A DNA stretch of 64,000 bases from Crotophaga sulcirostris. Taxonomy: Eukaryota > Chordata > Aves > Cuculiformes > Crotophagidae. Every line of letters begins with the position of its first letter. The stretch's first letter is position 1. The notes beneath the pieces are model-generated. The model saw nothing but the letters and a program-made list of their open reading frames with translations, was not told the DNA's origin and ran no database searches. Shown here one piece after another: positions 39,501 to 52,047 of the stretch. Where the stretch lies: the NCBI GenBank assembly GCA_013397455.1, contig VYZB01000530.1:282681-346680 (forward strand), read 5' to 3'. The translations under genes and the position numbers were made by a program.

Positions 39501-40029
39501 CTAGCTAGGATATTTCAAATAACACTTCTGTATGAATTGCCAACAAGTTAGTTTATTTCATATCAAAACTGCGACCATTTTTACGTCTTCTGACATAGCA
39601 TGTACAGACAAAACCCCATCTTCACTTGGACGACATTAAACTTTAAAAAAAAATGGTTTGAATTATTAAAAAAGGAAAAAATTATGTGCTACATGTGTTG
39701 AAAATTGTTCTATTAAACAGACATTTGTGAGAAGTTTAATCTGACTTTGTATTATATGCCTACATCCACATCTGAGTTACTTGTCTGAAGTCCCTTTAAG
39801 TCAGCACCAAAAAAGGAAATTTTACAATGTTATTCCTCTTACTATGAGGAAGACATTTAAATTGGGTCATATTAATTGCACTCTAAAGATCTCTGTTTCT
39901 CAACACGGATAATAAAAAGAGTCTAGACAATTGCCTCAGAAGTAGATGTCTGCCTATCAGACTTCTAAAATTAGGTATCAGGTGACAAAGTTGGGTACAA
40001 AAAGAGAGAAAATGAATCAAGGGACCAAA
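36528..40029. other. AT-rich single-copy DNA, no gene recognised
   Basis: No frame has a recognisable domain (the longest is 90 codons at 36893-37165, +). A patch at about 37815-37860 has ATCAAAGG (TCF-like) and ATGCAAAT (octamer) within 31 bp, and 38530-38720 is a mixed segment with TAATTG and TTAAAT cores. Both are only possible regulatory sequences. Confidence 0.45.
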
Positions 40030-40560
40030 TGTCTTGATTCTATCTGCCCAGGGTTTTGTAAGCACTCATGTGTCAACTGAGTTGGGGTATGAACCTACTT
40101 CCATACATACCAAAAGTGTTGAAACTGTAACTTTTATAACAAGCACTTTTATTCTTGATCTTTTGGGAAACAGGAGTCAATTGAACTGTACCAGGAACTG
40201 GAATGGGTCTGCGGCCTTAGGGATTCATGTGTTCATATGTCAAAATCTGGGGAGACCAGGATCCATGGACAGCAACTGGAAAGGCTGGATATATGACTGC
40301 AGTGGCTGCCCCTGAATCTTGTACATATATATACATACTATCTCTAGCAGACTTCCTGTTCAGCCAGAGCTGGAAGAGGGATAAGGCCTTTGGTGCTGTC
40401 TGTGTTTGTGTGAATGATCCGTGTGTTTGTAATTTGAGTAGCCAGATGTGTGTGTATATGTGTGTATATATATATTATATTGTATATACTGTAAATCGCC
40501 TATCAGGAATAGGCACTTAACCATGCTATTGGAGAAACAAGAGCACTGAGTCAGACTAGG
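40030..40560 (+). repeat. Repeat-like block of unknown class with TG/TA microsatellite
   Basis: This 530-bp part differs from its surroundings. It is richer in GC up to 40400 ('ctggggagaccaggatccatgg', 'ggctggatatatgactgcagtgg'), then has a TG/TA-rich run (about 40447-40491), then 'tcgcctatcaggaatagg' and 'gagcactgagtcagactagg'. The overall arrangement reminds me of avian LTR-derived interspersed repeats, but I cannot name the family or its boundaries. Frames across it (93 and 97 codons) overlap each other and are not convincing. Confidence 0.3.
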
Positions 40561-42268
40561 AGGAATTCATGGCTCAGAGATGGACAGAGAGCTAAGCTGT
40601 GTGGGAAGAGGTTCCCAACCATATCCAATCAGGTAATCACAACAGCAAGAATTGTCTGAACCTATAAAAACATTTTCTGTGTGAATAGCTGTCACTGAAA
40701 AGCAATCATTGAGTGTATGATAGAATTTATGGTTGGTGAGTAAGTGTAACCACTTAGTTACACAAGGAGACTGTCAGTCAAAAGTCCAGTTTTCATTCAC
40801 TGAATGACCCTAGGGAAGGTTTTTTTAAACTGTGATTTAAGTTTGGCCATGTATAAGGTAGTTACTGACCTGTCTCATGGGAATACAATGAACTGATGTT
40901 AATAATGAAGTTGGTAATCTTGGCAGGAAAGGTGACATCTTTGTATTGGATTAGAACAAAAAAACCTGAGATTGGGTCTTATACTTTCAAGAGAGGTTAA
41001 CTGCAAAACACCTACAGAATTTCAATAGGTTTTGGTTGTATAACACCATTAAAGTTATTTCAGAATATTTCAGAATGATCCAGGGTAGTGTAAGAAAGAT
41101 TGAGAAACTTCTCTGACTTCTGCAGTGAAAGCTGCTTATAGAAATGGTATTTAGATTTAAATAGTTGTTTCATTATATCAATATAAATTTGAAAATCTAA
41201 TATCAGTTTCAGTATCTAGAATGCCTAAAAATGCTACATGTAAAAAGTACATAAAGTCCATACCTGGCAATGTCTGAATGAAAAAATAAAAAAGGGTCCA
41301 CCACAGTAGAATGTCTTAATCAGTGCATCATGTTTTGCAGATGAGCTTGGAAATTTTTCCGGGTAGCGTTTTTTTTTCTTCTCTTTCTTCATTCTCTAAT
41401 AAACCTTTTAACAGGTTTGAGGTACATTTTGAAAAGGACAGAGTTCCTAGAGGGGAATCTAAATTCCTACCTTTAGCACAGATTTTCAGCATATTTTTGC
41501 AAGAGTTATTTGTAACGGATATGCATCTGTTTCCCCAGATCTAATGAAATCTCTATTTATGTAATTACTATTCATGTAGCTACTATTAGTGTGAAAGTAC
41601 CATTGTATTGTTGCATTTAGTCTTACATTTTCCTTGACACAATTTTTGAAGTAGGAGTCCTACTATTCAGTGTTATAAGATGAAATAATTTTATATTAAG
41701 TTATAGTAGCTTTTTAGGTTTTTCAAAATTTTCTTATAAAGAATGAACTTTCCTGTTTCCTGCTGTGACAGGTTATGAATCTCTGTATCATAAAAAAAAG
41801 ACTGCCAGAAAGAGGATGGACCAAAAGCCTGAAACTGAGTGATGCTTACATAATACAAAGGTGAGAGTTGGCAGGTCCTCAAGACAGATTATTTAAAATA
41901 AATTTTTTCAGGGGATCTGATAAACTGAATTTCCACAGCCTGAAACTGACTATTACATAGAGATATCTCCAGGCAATGCTCATAGTCAACAAATCAAACA
42001 GATCAGGGTTTTTATCAAATTTAATCAACAAGCTGTAATGTCTTTAAAAACTTTCCAAACATACTTAAGCATGTTTGCAAGCCTTTTACAGTCTTACAGC
42101 TCATGACCTTCTCTTTCTCTCCCTTTTCTTTGTGAAGAACTTAATTCAATTTGTCTGCTGAATAGAACAATCTTGTAATTCAAAAGTACCCCAGATTAGC
42201 AGTTCTATGGGTCTCCAGGATGTGGAATCACTATTTGTGCAGTAAGAGACAGGGAAATGATAAATGTC
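40561..42268. other. AT-rich single-copy DNA, no feature seen
   Basis: No gene, RNA or repeat recognised on either strand. Confidence 0.45.
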
Positions 42269-42320
42269 GTGCAAAAGAGAAATTGCCAACTGTCAATTAC
42301 CTCTCAGCTCTCTTTTGCAC
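42269..42320. repeat. Perfect 12-bp inverted repeat with 28-nt loop
   Basis: GTGCAAAAGAGA (42269-42280) is exactly complementary to TCTCTTTTGCAC (42309-42320). A shorter inner pair AATTG/CAATT lies inside the loop. The structure can fold as a hairpin. It is too short for a known MITE, and its role is unknown. Confidence 0.8.
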
Positions 42321-43626
42321 TCGTTTATACAGTGTTTTTTGCCCACCTGTCACATGATCACATTGCCCATCTGTCAGTCTAACTTCTGGTGGTTTACAAT
42401 TCAATTTTAAATGGGTGAATAAGTTCTGTTAATGGATAAGAGAGGCCCAACTTGAGGGGAAGGCAGGGAAAATTTGTCCATTGTCAGTCCTCGTTGGAAA
42501 CAAGCGACTGAGCAAGCAGAACCTGCAGCTGTCTGATCAACCAACATGAAGGAAGGTCGCACCCAGCTATGGCATGCTCTGCTTCCTTCTCAGGTGACAG
42601 ACTAAAACACTGTGAAGGACACTTTGGGAAGAGGAGTGGAGGCAGAGTGTTAATGCAGAGGGAATACTGGGGACATGAAGGTACTGATTAGGGACAGTGG
42701 TGTGATGCATCATGAGAATCTTTGGGAAGATTTGGCTTATTGTTATGGGTTGATGTAGGAGACAAAAGGCAAAAATATATAGAAAATAGACTTCTGCACT
42801 TCATGGGAATTTTCTGATTTTCTTTTTTTAAAGACTATTTCCATTTTTCCTTCATGTGTGAGCTTGGCAAACTCTTTGGGGCAATTTCTTATTAAATTGT
42901 ACTGGTTTTTTTCTGAATTACTTCTGTCTGCTTTGGCAAAACTGAGATCAGTACAGCAAAAGTAATCAGTTATGCCGAAGATAAACTTGTCTTTGTGTGG
43001 GTCTACCAGGCAGCACATTGAAGAACCCCTAATGCTGATACAGCTGCATGTCACACCACAATATAGAAACACTATCTTGTATTTCAGAAACTGCTACCTT
43101 AAGGGACCTTGCACCAAACTATATCATAAGGTATAAACATGTTTATCATTACCATACTTTGAATCATATTTTTCCTTCAGTAGCTGGTGCCCTGGCTCAA
43201 TTTTTAATCATAGTCATGCCACTTTAGAACATGTAAGGGTGTTTTATTGTGTTGAACAATAGGAGCCTTGTATTTGTGGAAAATAACAGAATTACAAAGT
43301 ACTTCTGGTATATTACACAATAAATACCTTTGATATAAACCCTTCAGGTGGGCAGCTGCTTCTTTATAACATTACTTGTCAGAAGATGCTGTATTCCTTT
43401 CCTTCTGTGATTTTAGGAAAGCTATTCAATGAACGCATAAAAAGGCAGTTTCACCATCTGTAAGAAATATATTAGCAACCTGATTCCATTTCATAATGCC
43501 CTAGTTGTCATATATCACAGTTAATTCTAAATGGCACACTTCTATTAAGATTATAAAATGTTAAAATAGGCATACAGTATACAAACTTTTCCTCTAAGTA
43601 AGTCCTTTTAGCATCCAGACAAGGAA
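42321..43626. other. Single-copy DNA, moderately GC-rich near 42440-42720
   Basis: The first 400 bp are somewhat richer in GC than usual here and include two similar 'ttgcccacctgtca' / 'ttgcccatctgtca' units at about 42340-42378. The 109-codon minus frame at 42743-43072 has no recognisable domain. Confidence 0.4.
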
Positions 43627-43679
43627 TCTCCTCTCCTCTCCTCTCCTCTCCTCTCCTCTCCTCTCCTCTCCTCTCCTCT
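43627..43679. repeat. Microsatellite (TCTCC)10.6, uninterrupted
   Basis: Ten complete TCTCC units plus TCT, with no substitution. On the minus strand this is a purine tract of GGAGA units. Uninterrupted arrays of this length are usually polymorphic. Confidence 0.98.
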
Positions 43680-46077
43680 GGACAGGGCTATACAGTTTTA
43701 GGTACAACAAAACACCTCCACAATAAGGCTTGAATTATCAGCTCCCTCCTGCTTGTTCTCCTGTATAAAGAATAACTAACACTAGTTGCTATGGACTAGT
43801 GATTGTGATATTGCCTAGAGATAGAATCTGTGGGGTTAAACAATTTCAGAGAAAAGAATGATTTAAAGCCTGAGTCTTGATTCATGACTATTTGTGGAGG
43901 GTGCACCAAACACATAGTTATTGTATAAAAAGCTGCATTTCTTTTCTTTAAAGGACAAGGATGAGTCAAATCAGTTGTTAGGAAAAAAAAAAAGACAGTG
44001 TGGGCTTATCTTCAAATTTATTACTTCTCTCTCAACAAAGAAACATTCTTGCAGACTTTGAGGGAGACAGTCCTGCCTTCAGATCCCTAACATCGGTGCC
44101 TGAAGTGTGCCTGTTGCTTTGAACTGCCATTCTAGGTTTTCTAACATTTTATAGAAGAAGACTATAAAATCTTTTAAGAGTTCTAGATTCTGCACCAAAG
44201 ACTAGAAGCTATTTTGGGTTTTACTTTTCCTAAATTTTAGGTTTTAAGTGACCTAACCTTTGGTCCTCAGCTCAACTGTAAGAAAAACAGAAAGACTGGG
44301 TACAAACTCAGGATGTTTCTCACCTTTTCTAAATTACTCAACATCTTCTTTACTATATTTTTCAATACAAATTTAATTTTTCTTTTATAGTAAGCAACAG
44401 ACCATTTCTCCTGCCGGGATATCTAAATAATTTATGGTTACAGAAAGCTTGCAGACTTGACCAAAGCAGAGAACTGAATCATTCAAACGCAAATCTGAGA
44501 AAGACATTTCTTATTTTCTGCCTCATTTTCGACAGTAGTAACAACACTTAGGGCTCATAACTCTGAATCTCAGTGAGGAAAAACAAGTCCATTTCAAGTT
44601 AAGAAGGAACTGGATTTCATAGATGGAGAAAATACTGGACTTCAGATCTACAGCAATATTTGTGCCATGATTTACAACATGTTGAACTGAACTAAAAAAA
44701 AAAAAATAAGTAACTATTCATCTGCAATCCACAAGAATTTAGAAATAAAGTAGGGCACTGCAAAAAACTTAGTCCAGATAGCTTTTGAGATCTTTCTCTT
44801 GTTCACTTCTGGTAGCACCTCATAATTAAAATATAGATTAGAGAATACAGCTCGTAGACATGGTCTGGGCTTCAGCTACTTTTTAAGTGTCTCATCCAAG
44901 TAGATAAGATGTTCTATCATTAAAGTAATGGCTTTTGGAGAGGTATAACTGCTGGTTCTGCCTGAGAAACGTGATGGTGGGATTTGTTGCTTCCGATAGC
45001 AGTGCTACTATTGCTGAAGTTACAAAAGATGGCAAATTCATTATTTCATACCAGTATGTCTCTATTGGATTTGTATGAAATGTATTCAGACATTTTTGGT
45101 CAGGACAGCATTTACCATTCATTACGAGAAAATTGCTTCAGATTCTCTAAAGATATTATAACTTTGTTTTGACATTACAACACAACATGCCCCCTGCAGG
45201 AAAATTATTCCAGCAACACCAGAAAGTGTTCAAAAAAATAGATACTGGATTTTGTATAACCTAGGTTAACCTGACTACTCAGTCTCATGCCAATAAAAAC
45301 CTTAATGGGAGCTCATCTTTGCAGATGATGAGACATTTTTTATAGTTGTTGGTATGTTGGCTGTTGTTTCAGTTTGACTGCTCTGTTAATGTGATCCAAA
45401 GACACCTAACTCAAGAAAAGCAAAACCATAACAATTATTCCATTTCAGTTTTTCTGCTAAAAATTAACTTAATTGAAATGTTGCAAAAGATGTGCATAGC
45501 AGTGCACTAGTACTGGGTTATAGCTCTGTCTCAACAGTAGACATTTAAGAACCTTTCCCACTTTTGAAATGCTTCATGAGATTTCTGTTCCGGCAGTAGA
45601 TTTCAAGCTGTACAAATTTTCTGCTCTGGCTCTTTCTTTACCTTTGCACAACAACAGATGTTTTTAACAAAACAGTCAACCTTTAGACCTCAATGGTTCA
45701 TGTAGGCAAGGAGCAGCCATGAAAAAAGTAAAATGTCATTGTGTTACAATCTAGCCAGCACACTGAAAAATGGACGCTTCTCTGGCTGCAACAGTCACAC
45801 ACATTTCATGGAGCTTTTCTCTGTTAAAAACCTGTATATCTACTTCAGACACAAACTTATGGACCACAGTTTGTTTTGATTAAAGCATTAATCTGCCATC
45901 AAACTGGCTACAAGTGACATTTTCTAGCCAACTTAGTGAAAAGACATCACAATCATTTCTTATCAAAGTAGAGCTAGTGGCAGAAAAGGCAATTAATTAC
46001 CAGTGATTGCTTTTCTGTTTATCCTTTTCCCTTTTTTCTTAAAGGCAGGTGACTCTCAAAAAATGTTAGTAAGTTCA
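43680..46077. other. AT-rich single-copy DNA, no feature seen
   Basis: A runs occur at 43982-43992 and 44695-44706. No gene or repeat family was recognised. Confidence 0.5.
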
Positions 46078-46735
46078 TAGAATCATAGTATAGTTTGGGT
46101 TGGAAAGGAACTTTTAAGGTGATCTTGTCCAGTCCCTTTGCAATGAGCAGGGATCTCTTTAACTAGTTCAGGTTGTTCAGAACCCCATTCAATCTGACCT
46201 TGAATGTTTCCAGGGATGGAGCATCTACCATCTCTCTGGGCAACCTGGTCCATTGAATCTACCCTCTTTTAGTCTACAACCATTACTCCTGGTCCTATCG
46301 CTATAGACCTTAATAAAAATCCTCTCTCCATCTTTCTTATAAGCCCCTTCAATTATTGAAAGGCCTCAATAAAGTATCCTCAGAGCCTTCTCTTCTCCAG
46401 GCTGAACAACTCCAACTCTCTCAGCCTTTCCTCGCAGGAGAGGTGTTCCATCTTTCTGATCTTTTTTGTGACCCTCCTCTGGTCCCATTCCAATGGGTCC
46501 ATGTCTTTCCTGCATTGAGGACTTCAGAGCTGGACACAGAAATCCAGGTGGAGTTTCACTAGGGCAGAATGGAGGGGCAGAATCACCTCACCTGACCTGC
46601 TGTCCACACTTCTTTTTATGCAGCCCAGGGTACAGTTGGCTTACTTCAGGACCATGTCAAAAGCCTTACAGAAGTCAATATCTGCAGCTCTTCCCTTGTC
46701 CACTCACGTAGTCACTGCAGTACTTCTACTGTCCG
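46078..46735 (-). mobile_element. CR1 LINE, minus strand, with internal deletion
   Basis: On the plus strand the 3' tail is 'catagaatcatagtatagtt' (46077-46096), followed by 'ggttggaaaggaactttta' and, after an old 3' UTR, the coding part in reverse: 'ttctcttctccaggctgaacaac' (46390-46412), 'ccatgtctttcctgcattg', 'cagagctggacaca'. After 'cagcccagggtacagttgg' (46621-46639) the sequence jumps to 'accatgtcaaaagccttacag' and 'agctcttcccttgtccac' (to about 46705), which lie much further upstream in a complete CR1. A piece of the reverse transcriptase region is therefore missing between about 46640 and 46650. The 5' limit is near 46735. Confidence 0.92.
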
Positions 46736-49700
46736 GTTTGATACAGTTACCATGTAAACAAACAGCCAAAATACAATACGAAAAATAACTTGACATACAG
46801 GTTCAAAGGTCATGAGAGATAGAAAGATAAAGCAATTTAATCACTATTTCCTCCATAATCCTATCATTGGTATTAAAATTTGTCATTCATAGCATTTCAT
46901 TTGAAACCTTGCTGATCTGCAGTGAAACCAATAACCTGCTGGAGAGCTAAAACAAAGCATTATTATGTCCAATAAAAAATAGAGAAGTGATCTCATGGCC
47001 CTTTTTAGGCAACTCTGGAAAATCCTGTTTCTCTCTATTGACTGTAGAGGAAATTTATAGCTATTATCCAGGTAATTTACAATTGTGTCCCAAACTGTAG
47101 AAGTATCAGCCATCCCAGATTTAGTGAAGACAAAGCAAAGGTTTTTCTTGCCTCATTGGGAAACATAGTGAAACAATTATGCACTAAATATTAAGAGTTT
47201 AGGAAAATTTCATGGAAGTTCATCCATATGTAAAGAAAACTGGAGGAGGTAAAACTGATAAAGTAGTGAGTATGAAGAACTGTCCAGCAGTCGGAGGAGA
47301 CTGTAGTGAAGTTCAGGATAAACCTCTAACGGGTAAGAAGGACATTGTCAAAGAGGAAGGTGCTTTTATTCATGGGGAAATTTGTTTCATTTTTAAAAGT
47401 AAGAGTCTGTGCATTTGCAGACAACTGTACAAATATATGAACTATTTTATGTTAGGGAGTTATTTTTGTCAGGTCCAGAAACAGTTCAGAAAATGTTTAC
47501 TAGTTATTTTCATATACTGAGAATGTGTCCATAGGCACATTCAAATGTGTGAAAATTCTTTTAGAAGCTCATTAATTTGACGAAAAATATCTTAAAGTTA
47601 ATCAGTATGAGGAAAAAAAGAATTTATGAAAAAAAATGCTTAAATTAAGTCAGCGATATTCAACCAAAGGTTAGAAACTCATTGTGTGGCTCTTTTATGC
47701 AAAGGTTTTTACAATGGCTATTCCGCATTTCCCATGAAACCACGTGAGAGATTAGAGACAGAGGCCGAGTATAGAATTAATCAGATCCTACTACACACTG
47801 ATACCTAGAATATATGAATAAGCCTGTCATGGTTGTTGTGACATTTAGAAATGCTGCCAGAACACTGCACAGTCTGTCCCCTTGAACTGTACAGGGAACA
47901 CCAAGTTTTCCTTTATTTGAAATCAAGATTCATCTTACTGGGGAAAAAAGGTTTAAATTGGACGTATTTTACATCTAATAGAGAATCACTAAAAGAACAG
48001 TTTGTAACAACATTAATTGAGTTTACAATTTCCAGAAAAATCATTTCCATACTTTAGTCTACTGCTGCAGTGCAGATTAGAGGAAAATATGCTTAAAAAT
48101 CCCTGACCATCAGGCCAAGAGAGTAAATAATTACCTATTTTGATTCTTCGTAATCCACCACAAATCTGTTTTGTTAGGAAAGATTTTTTTTAATTCAGCC
48201 ATTCTGTGCTTTAAAAGCCATAACGGAGAAGATCTATCTCTGTCAAACTAAATCTCTTAAAGTACAGTAGGAAATAATACATTTGCAAAAAAATGTGAAC
48301 ACATAAGAAATTCCATAAAGATGTGCTCTTCTGCTGTGTACAGATGGTCAGATGCAATTTATTTTGAAATCCATCATATATGAGCTGGTATGATTCAGCT
48401 TGTCAAATTACATTCTTGACAGGCTCAGTCTTTAAAGAAGTACTAAAGCTTATATAACAGCAATAATTGGTCAGCACAGGTCTATTTTCAGAAGCATCTG
48501 ATGCTAACCAACTTTGAACAAGGGAGCATTTTGGCAGATAATGATTGATCTCAGAAACCAGACTTAAAGACATATGTCTCTTTGGATTTAAGTATATGCA
48601 GAAAAGGAAAAAAAAAAAAGAAAAAGAAACACAAACAAAAAAAACCAAAATATTCCCCAAATCCCCACAACTTTACAAGACTGAATTTTTTTATTCTCCT
48701 TAAATGGAATTAGAGAGATTTCCTCCTCCTGCAGAGAAAAATATTAAGAAGAATATCTGAGGCATTATTATTGGTTTTTAGTTGCAAGATCGAAGAATGC
48801 AGAGTTATGCTTTCATTGGTGTAAGCCATCCCTGAGATCCTGGAGCTGCATTGTGACTGTAGGAGCCAAAACTGTACAAGAAGACAAGGCAAAATGACAT
48901 GGTAAAAAATTCCAAAGGGGTATTAATAGGAGCAATGATTGCTGGAAGAACTCTATCAGGAGAGCACAGAGGAAAATATCATACCACCACGCGCTGAGAA
49001 AGAGCATTCAATTGCACTGAGATACTACAGACTCAGACAACAGGCTATTACTAGCCTTATAGAGAGTTGTCACCTGTATTCTTTGCTAAAGTAAAAAAGT
49101 ATAATATTTTATAGTAGCAAATATGGTAGAATGAAGCATTGGTTTGCACAACCATTACACATAGCTCACGTGGAAAACTTTCAGTCCAGCCAGCCTGCCT
49201 GTTCCAGTCATGCCTTTGCAGTTGTAGATTATACATACCCCAGTTGCCTTCTCCATAACACAGACATCTTCTGCATGTCCTGTGTTCATCTCTGTAATAG
49301 CAGACATAATTCTGACAATACAGTGGCCATCATTCTGCCACATTTGACTCAAAAAACCATAAATTGGCTATGTAGGAGCATGCGTGGCACAGCTGACATG
49401 AAATATCTACCATATATTTTAGTACCTAATAAGACAATTCTAATTTGTAACGTTTCATTACCATATGTCTGTGAATGTCTCTTTATTTAATTATTCAAGG
49501 CATCATATATTTCTTAGGTTGCAAATTATATCTTCACAGTATTTAGCTTCCTCAGGAGAACAAAAGACTGTATAAATTTTGAGCAAAATATGCCAGATAC
49601 TTTAATGTTATTTTTTAAGTAAAAGAAATTCCTACTATTTTGCTACAGGCAAGGAATTTGGTTTAAGCAGGAGTTTCTGGAAAATTCCTATAACACTTCT

Positions 49701-50760
49701 GTTATTTAATAACTGTTTCTTCCCTAGTTGTCCTACACAATGTATTTTTTCAGGCTATTTTCAAATAATTTTAGTGATGATTCTACCAGATCTTGGGAAA
49801 ACTGTGTTTAGTTAAACAATTTTTTTTTATAGCTTCTGTTTATAGTCTATGTGGAAAGGGTTTTTTCTTTTTTTTTATTAAACAGTCTTAGTAGTTTTAC
49901 TTGGACGTTTGCTGATTAACTTGTTTAATTGAACATTAATATTTCTTTATAAAGAACATAAAAATGCATTTAATGAAATAATATTGCACATTCCTAATTG
50001 CTTGTCAGGTGGATACAGAAAAGTAATAATACAACTCTGCTTCTGCTGTAAGTTAATAATGCTAGGAAGCCTAACAACGTGGCTAAATACATTTACTCCT
50101 TTCTTCTGCAAATTTTACATCTTAATAAATACCCTTGGATACGTACTTCAAGTTATTAGAAGTTTCTTAGTATGCCTGCAGATGGACAGGAGATATGAAG
50201 TTTAGCACATCATACTTGCTAATATTAAATACTTTTTCAAGATGGCACTCCCTGAAAAACACACAGTACAGTACAGGTAGGCTGTGACATTCAAAAATGG
50301 GACACTGGGAAATTTCTATATCCCTTCTTATACTTTACATTCTTTTTCTGCATGTATACAGCATCTAGAAGGATATCAGCACTACATAATGCCTATTACA
50401 GCAAAATATGGAGACCTTAATTGGATGACAAAGGAAACATCCGAATAGCCTTAGCAATTTTTCTTACCTTTTTTGAGGGGGACTTCTTCAAGATGCCCTT
50501 CCAGTGCACTGAGGTAAATAAGACTTGAGCATACAATGTGCTGTGGCCTGATTTTGGTCCTCAAGGATTACTGCATGAGAAAATTGAGGTATATTGGAAA
50601 TCATTTGGACACTGATGCACTTTGTGCTCTATTTGGTTATGGAGTATCCACAAACTCTTTTTTATGTTGTTACTTAGTGAATGCTTCTAGGACATAATTT
50701 ATTACTTTTTCAATTCCTCTAACTTTTCAAGCAACACTAGTAACTTTTGACTAAATAGTC
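46736..50760. other. AT-rich single-copy DNA, no gene recognised
   Basis: Frames of 102 codons (47212-47520, +) and 119 codons (49131-49490, +) have no recognisable domain. An A-rich low-complexity strip lies at 48604-48650. No repeat family was recognised. Confidence 0.5.
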
Positions 50761-50915
50761 ACATTTTCATCACAATTTTTATTCACACATTCTTCACTCA
50801 TCATTAGCACTGGAATTATATTAACATAACTGACAGCATATTTTGTCTACACACGTCATACCCCAACACAAACTATTAAACAAAACCCTCTCCAACAAAC
50901 AACAAATGTTTTCAC
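50761..50915 (+). pseudogene. NUMT part: mitochondrial control region, 3' end
   Basis: The C- and A-rich composition of the light strand and the phrase 'ggaattatattaacataactgacagcatattt' region (50811-50842) resemble the conserved block near the end of bird control regions. 'aactattaaacaaa-ccctctccaacaa' (50871-50900) leads directly into tRNA-Phe. The left border cannot be fixed. Confidence 0.6.
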
Positions 50916-50985
50916 ATCTTTGTAGCTTACAATTAAAGCTTGTCACTAAAGATGCTGAGAAGGTAGCCACATGCACACAAAGACA
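50916..50985 (+). pseudogene. NUMT part: tRNA-Phe pseudogene
   Basis: It begins 'atctttgtagcttac' and contains the anticodon arm region 'cactaaagatgctgagaagg', in which GAA is kept within 'ctaaagatg'-type context only approximately. It ends at 'aagaca', 70 nt long. Mismatches in the acceptor stem indicate decay. Confidence 0.8.
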
Positions 50986-51946
50986 AAAGACTCACTGTTA
51001 ATTCTTGTTAAACATACATGCAAGTACCCGCACCCCAGTGTAAATATCCTTGATCTTTTGTCAAGATGAAAGGAGTGGGTGTTGGGCACACCTGCATAAT
51101 GGTAGTCCAAGACACCTTGCTTAGACACACCCCCACGGGTACTCAGCAGTAATTAACATTAAGCAGTGAGTGTAAACTTAACTTAGTTATAGCAATTATC
51201 TCCAGGGTTGGTAAATCTTATGCCAGCCACTGTAGTCACACAAGGGACCCAAATTAACGGTAATGTGGCATAAAGAGTGGTACTATGCTCTCAGAACAAC
51301 TATGATCAAAATGCAACTGAGCTGCCAGAAGCTGAAGATGCACCTAAAGACACTCTTAAGAAGATTTTAGCACCCCTGATTAATTACACTCCACAAAAGC
51401 TAGGGCACAAACTGGGATTAGATATCCCACTATGCTTAGCCCTAAGTCTTGATACTTAAGCCTACCAAAATATCTGCCTGAAAACTACGAGCACAAACTC
51501 TAGGGGCTGGCAGTGCCACAAATCCACCTAGAGGAGCTTGTTCTGAAATCGATAACCCACAATACACCCAACCATCTCTTGCCTAAGTCCTTCTACATAC
51601 CAATGTTGCCCCTAATCAGCCTATATACCGCCGTCGCCAGCTCACCTCCCCTGAGAGCATAACAGTGAGCACAATAGTCCCACCCTACTAGCAAGACAGG
51701 TCAAGGTATACCCTACAAGACAGAAGAAATGGGCTATGTTCTCTAGTAGTAGGAGGTCACGGAAAGGGGCATGAAACTTCCCCTAGAAGGTGGATTTAGC
51801 AGTAAAGTGGGATAACCAGAGCCGTCTTTGAGCTGGCCCTGCGTCACGTACATATTGCTCATCACCATCCTCGCAAGCTATAAACCTACATAGCTAATGC
51901 ATCTATCAGCCGAAGGTGAGGCAAGTTGTAACAAGTGTACTGAATG
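50986..51946 (+). pseudogene. NUMT part: 12S rRNA pseudogene
   Basis: Landmarks include 'cccacgggtactcagcagtaattaa' (51132-51156), 'gggttggtaaatcttatgccagcc' (51206-51229), 'aaagctagggcacaaactggg' (51397-51417), 'aactacgagcacaaac' (51483-51498), and near the end 'gaggcaagttgtaacaag' (51918-51935). About 960 bp, close to the full length. There is a small deletion right after the start (the usual 'cttggtcctaacctta' stretch is missing) and loss of 'gta' near the end. Confidence 0.93.
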
Positions 51947-52047
51947 CCTTCGTGTTATAACTATGTATTGGCTGTATACAATATCCATAATATGGAAGTA
52001 TTCAGCTTCTACCTGAAAGATATCTGTCACCAACCAGATCACCTTGA
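51947..52047 (+). pseudogene. NUMT part: tRNA-Val pseudogene with ~30-bp insertion
   Basis: The 5' part 'cttcgtgttataac' and the 3' part 'attcagcttctacctgaaagat' to 'agatcaccttg' fit avian mitochondrial tRNA-Val, but between them (about 51963-51997) lie roughly 30 extra bases. Total length is about 100 nt against about 72 normally. Confidence 0.75.

Noticed and set aside
48604..48650. A-rich strip that might be a retrocopy poly-A tail
   Set aside because: No recognisable retrocopy body lies upstream, and the strip is interrupted by G and C as in ordinary low-complexity DNA.
49131..49490. 119-codon plus-strand frame rich in His and Cys
   Set aside because: Cys and His spacing does not fit any zinc-finger pattern and no neighbouring exon or promoter is visible.
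51277..51459. 60-codon frame
   Set aside because: It lies within the 12S rRNA pseudogene of the NUMT and is a chance frame.
50916..52047. Functional tRNA genes
   Set aside because: The two tRNA-like sequences are mitochondrial-type pseudogenes inside the NUMT, with stem mismatches and an insertion.
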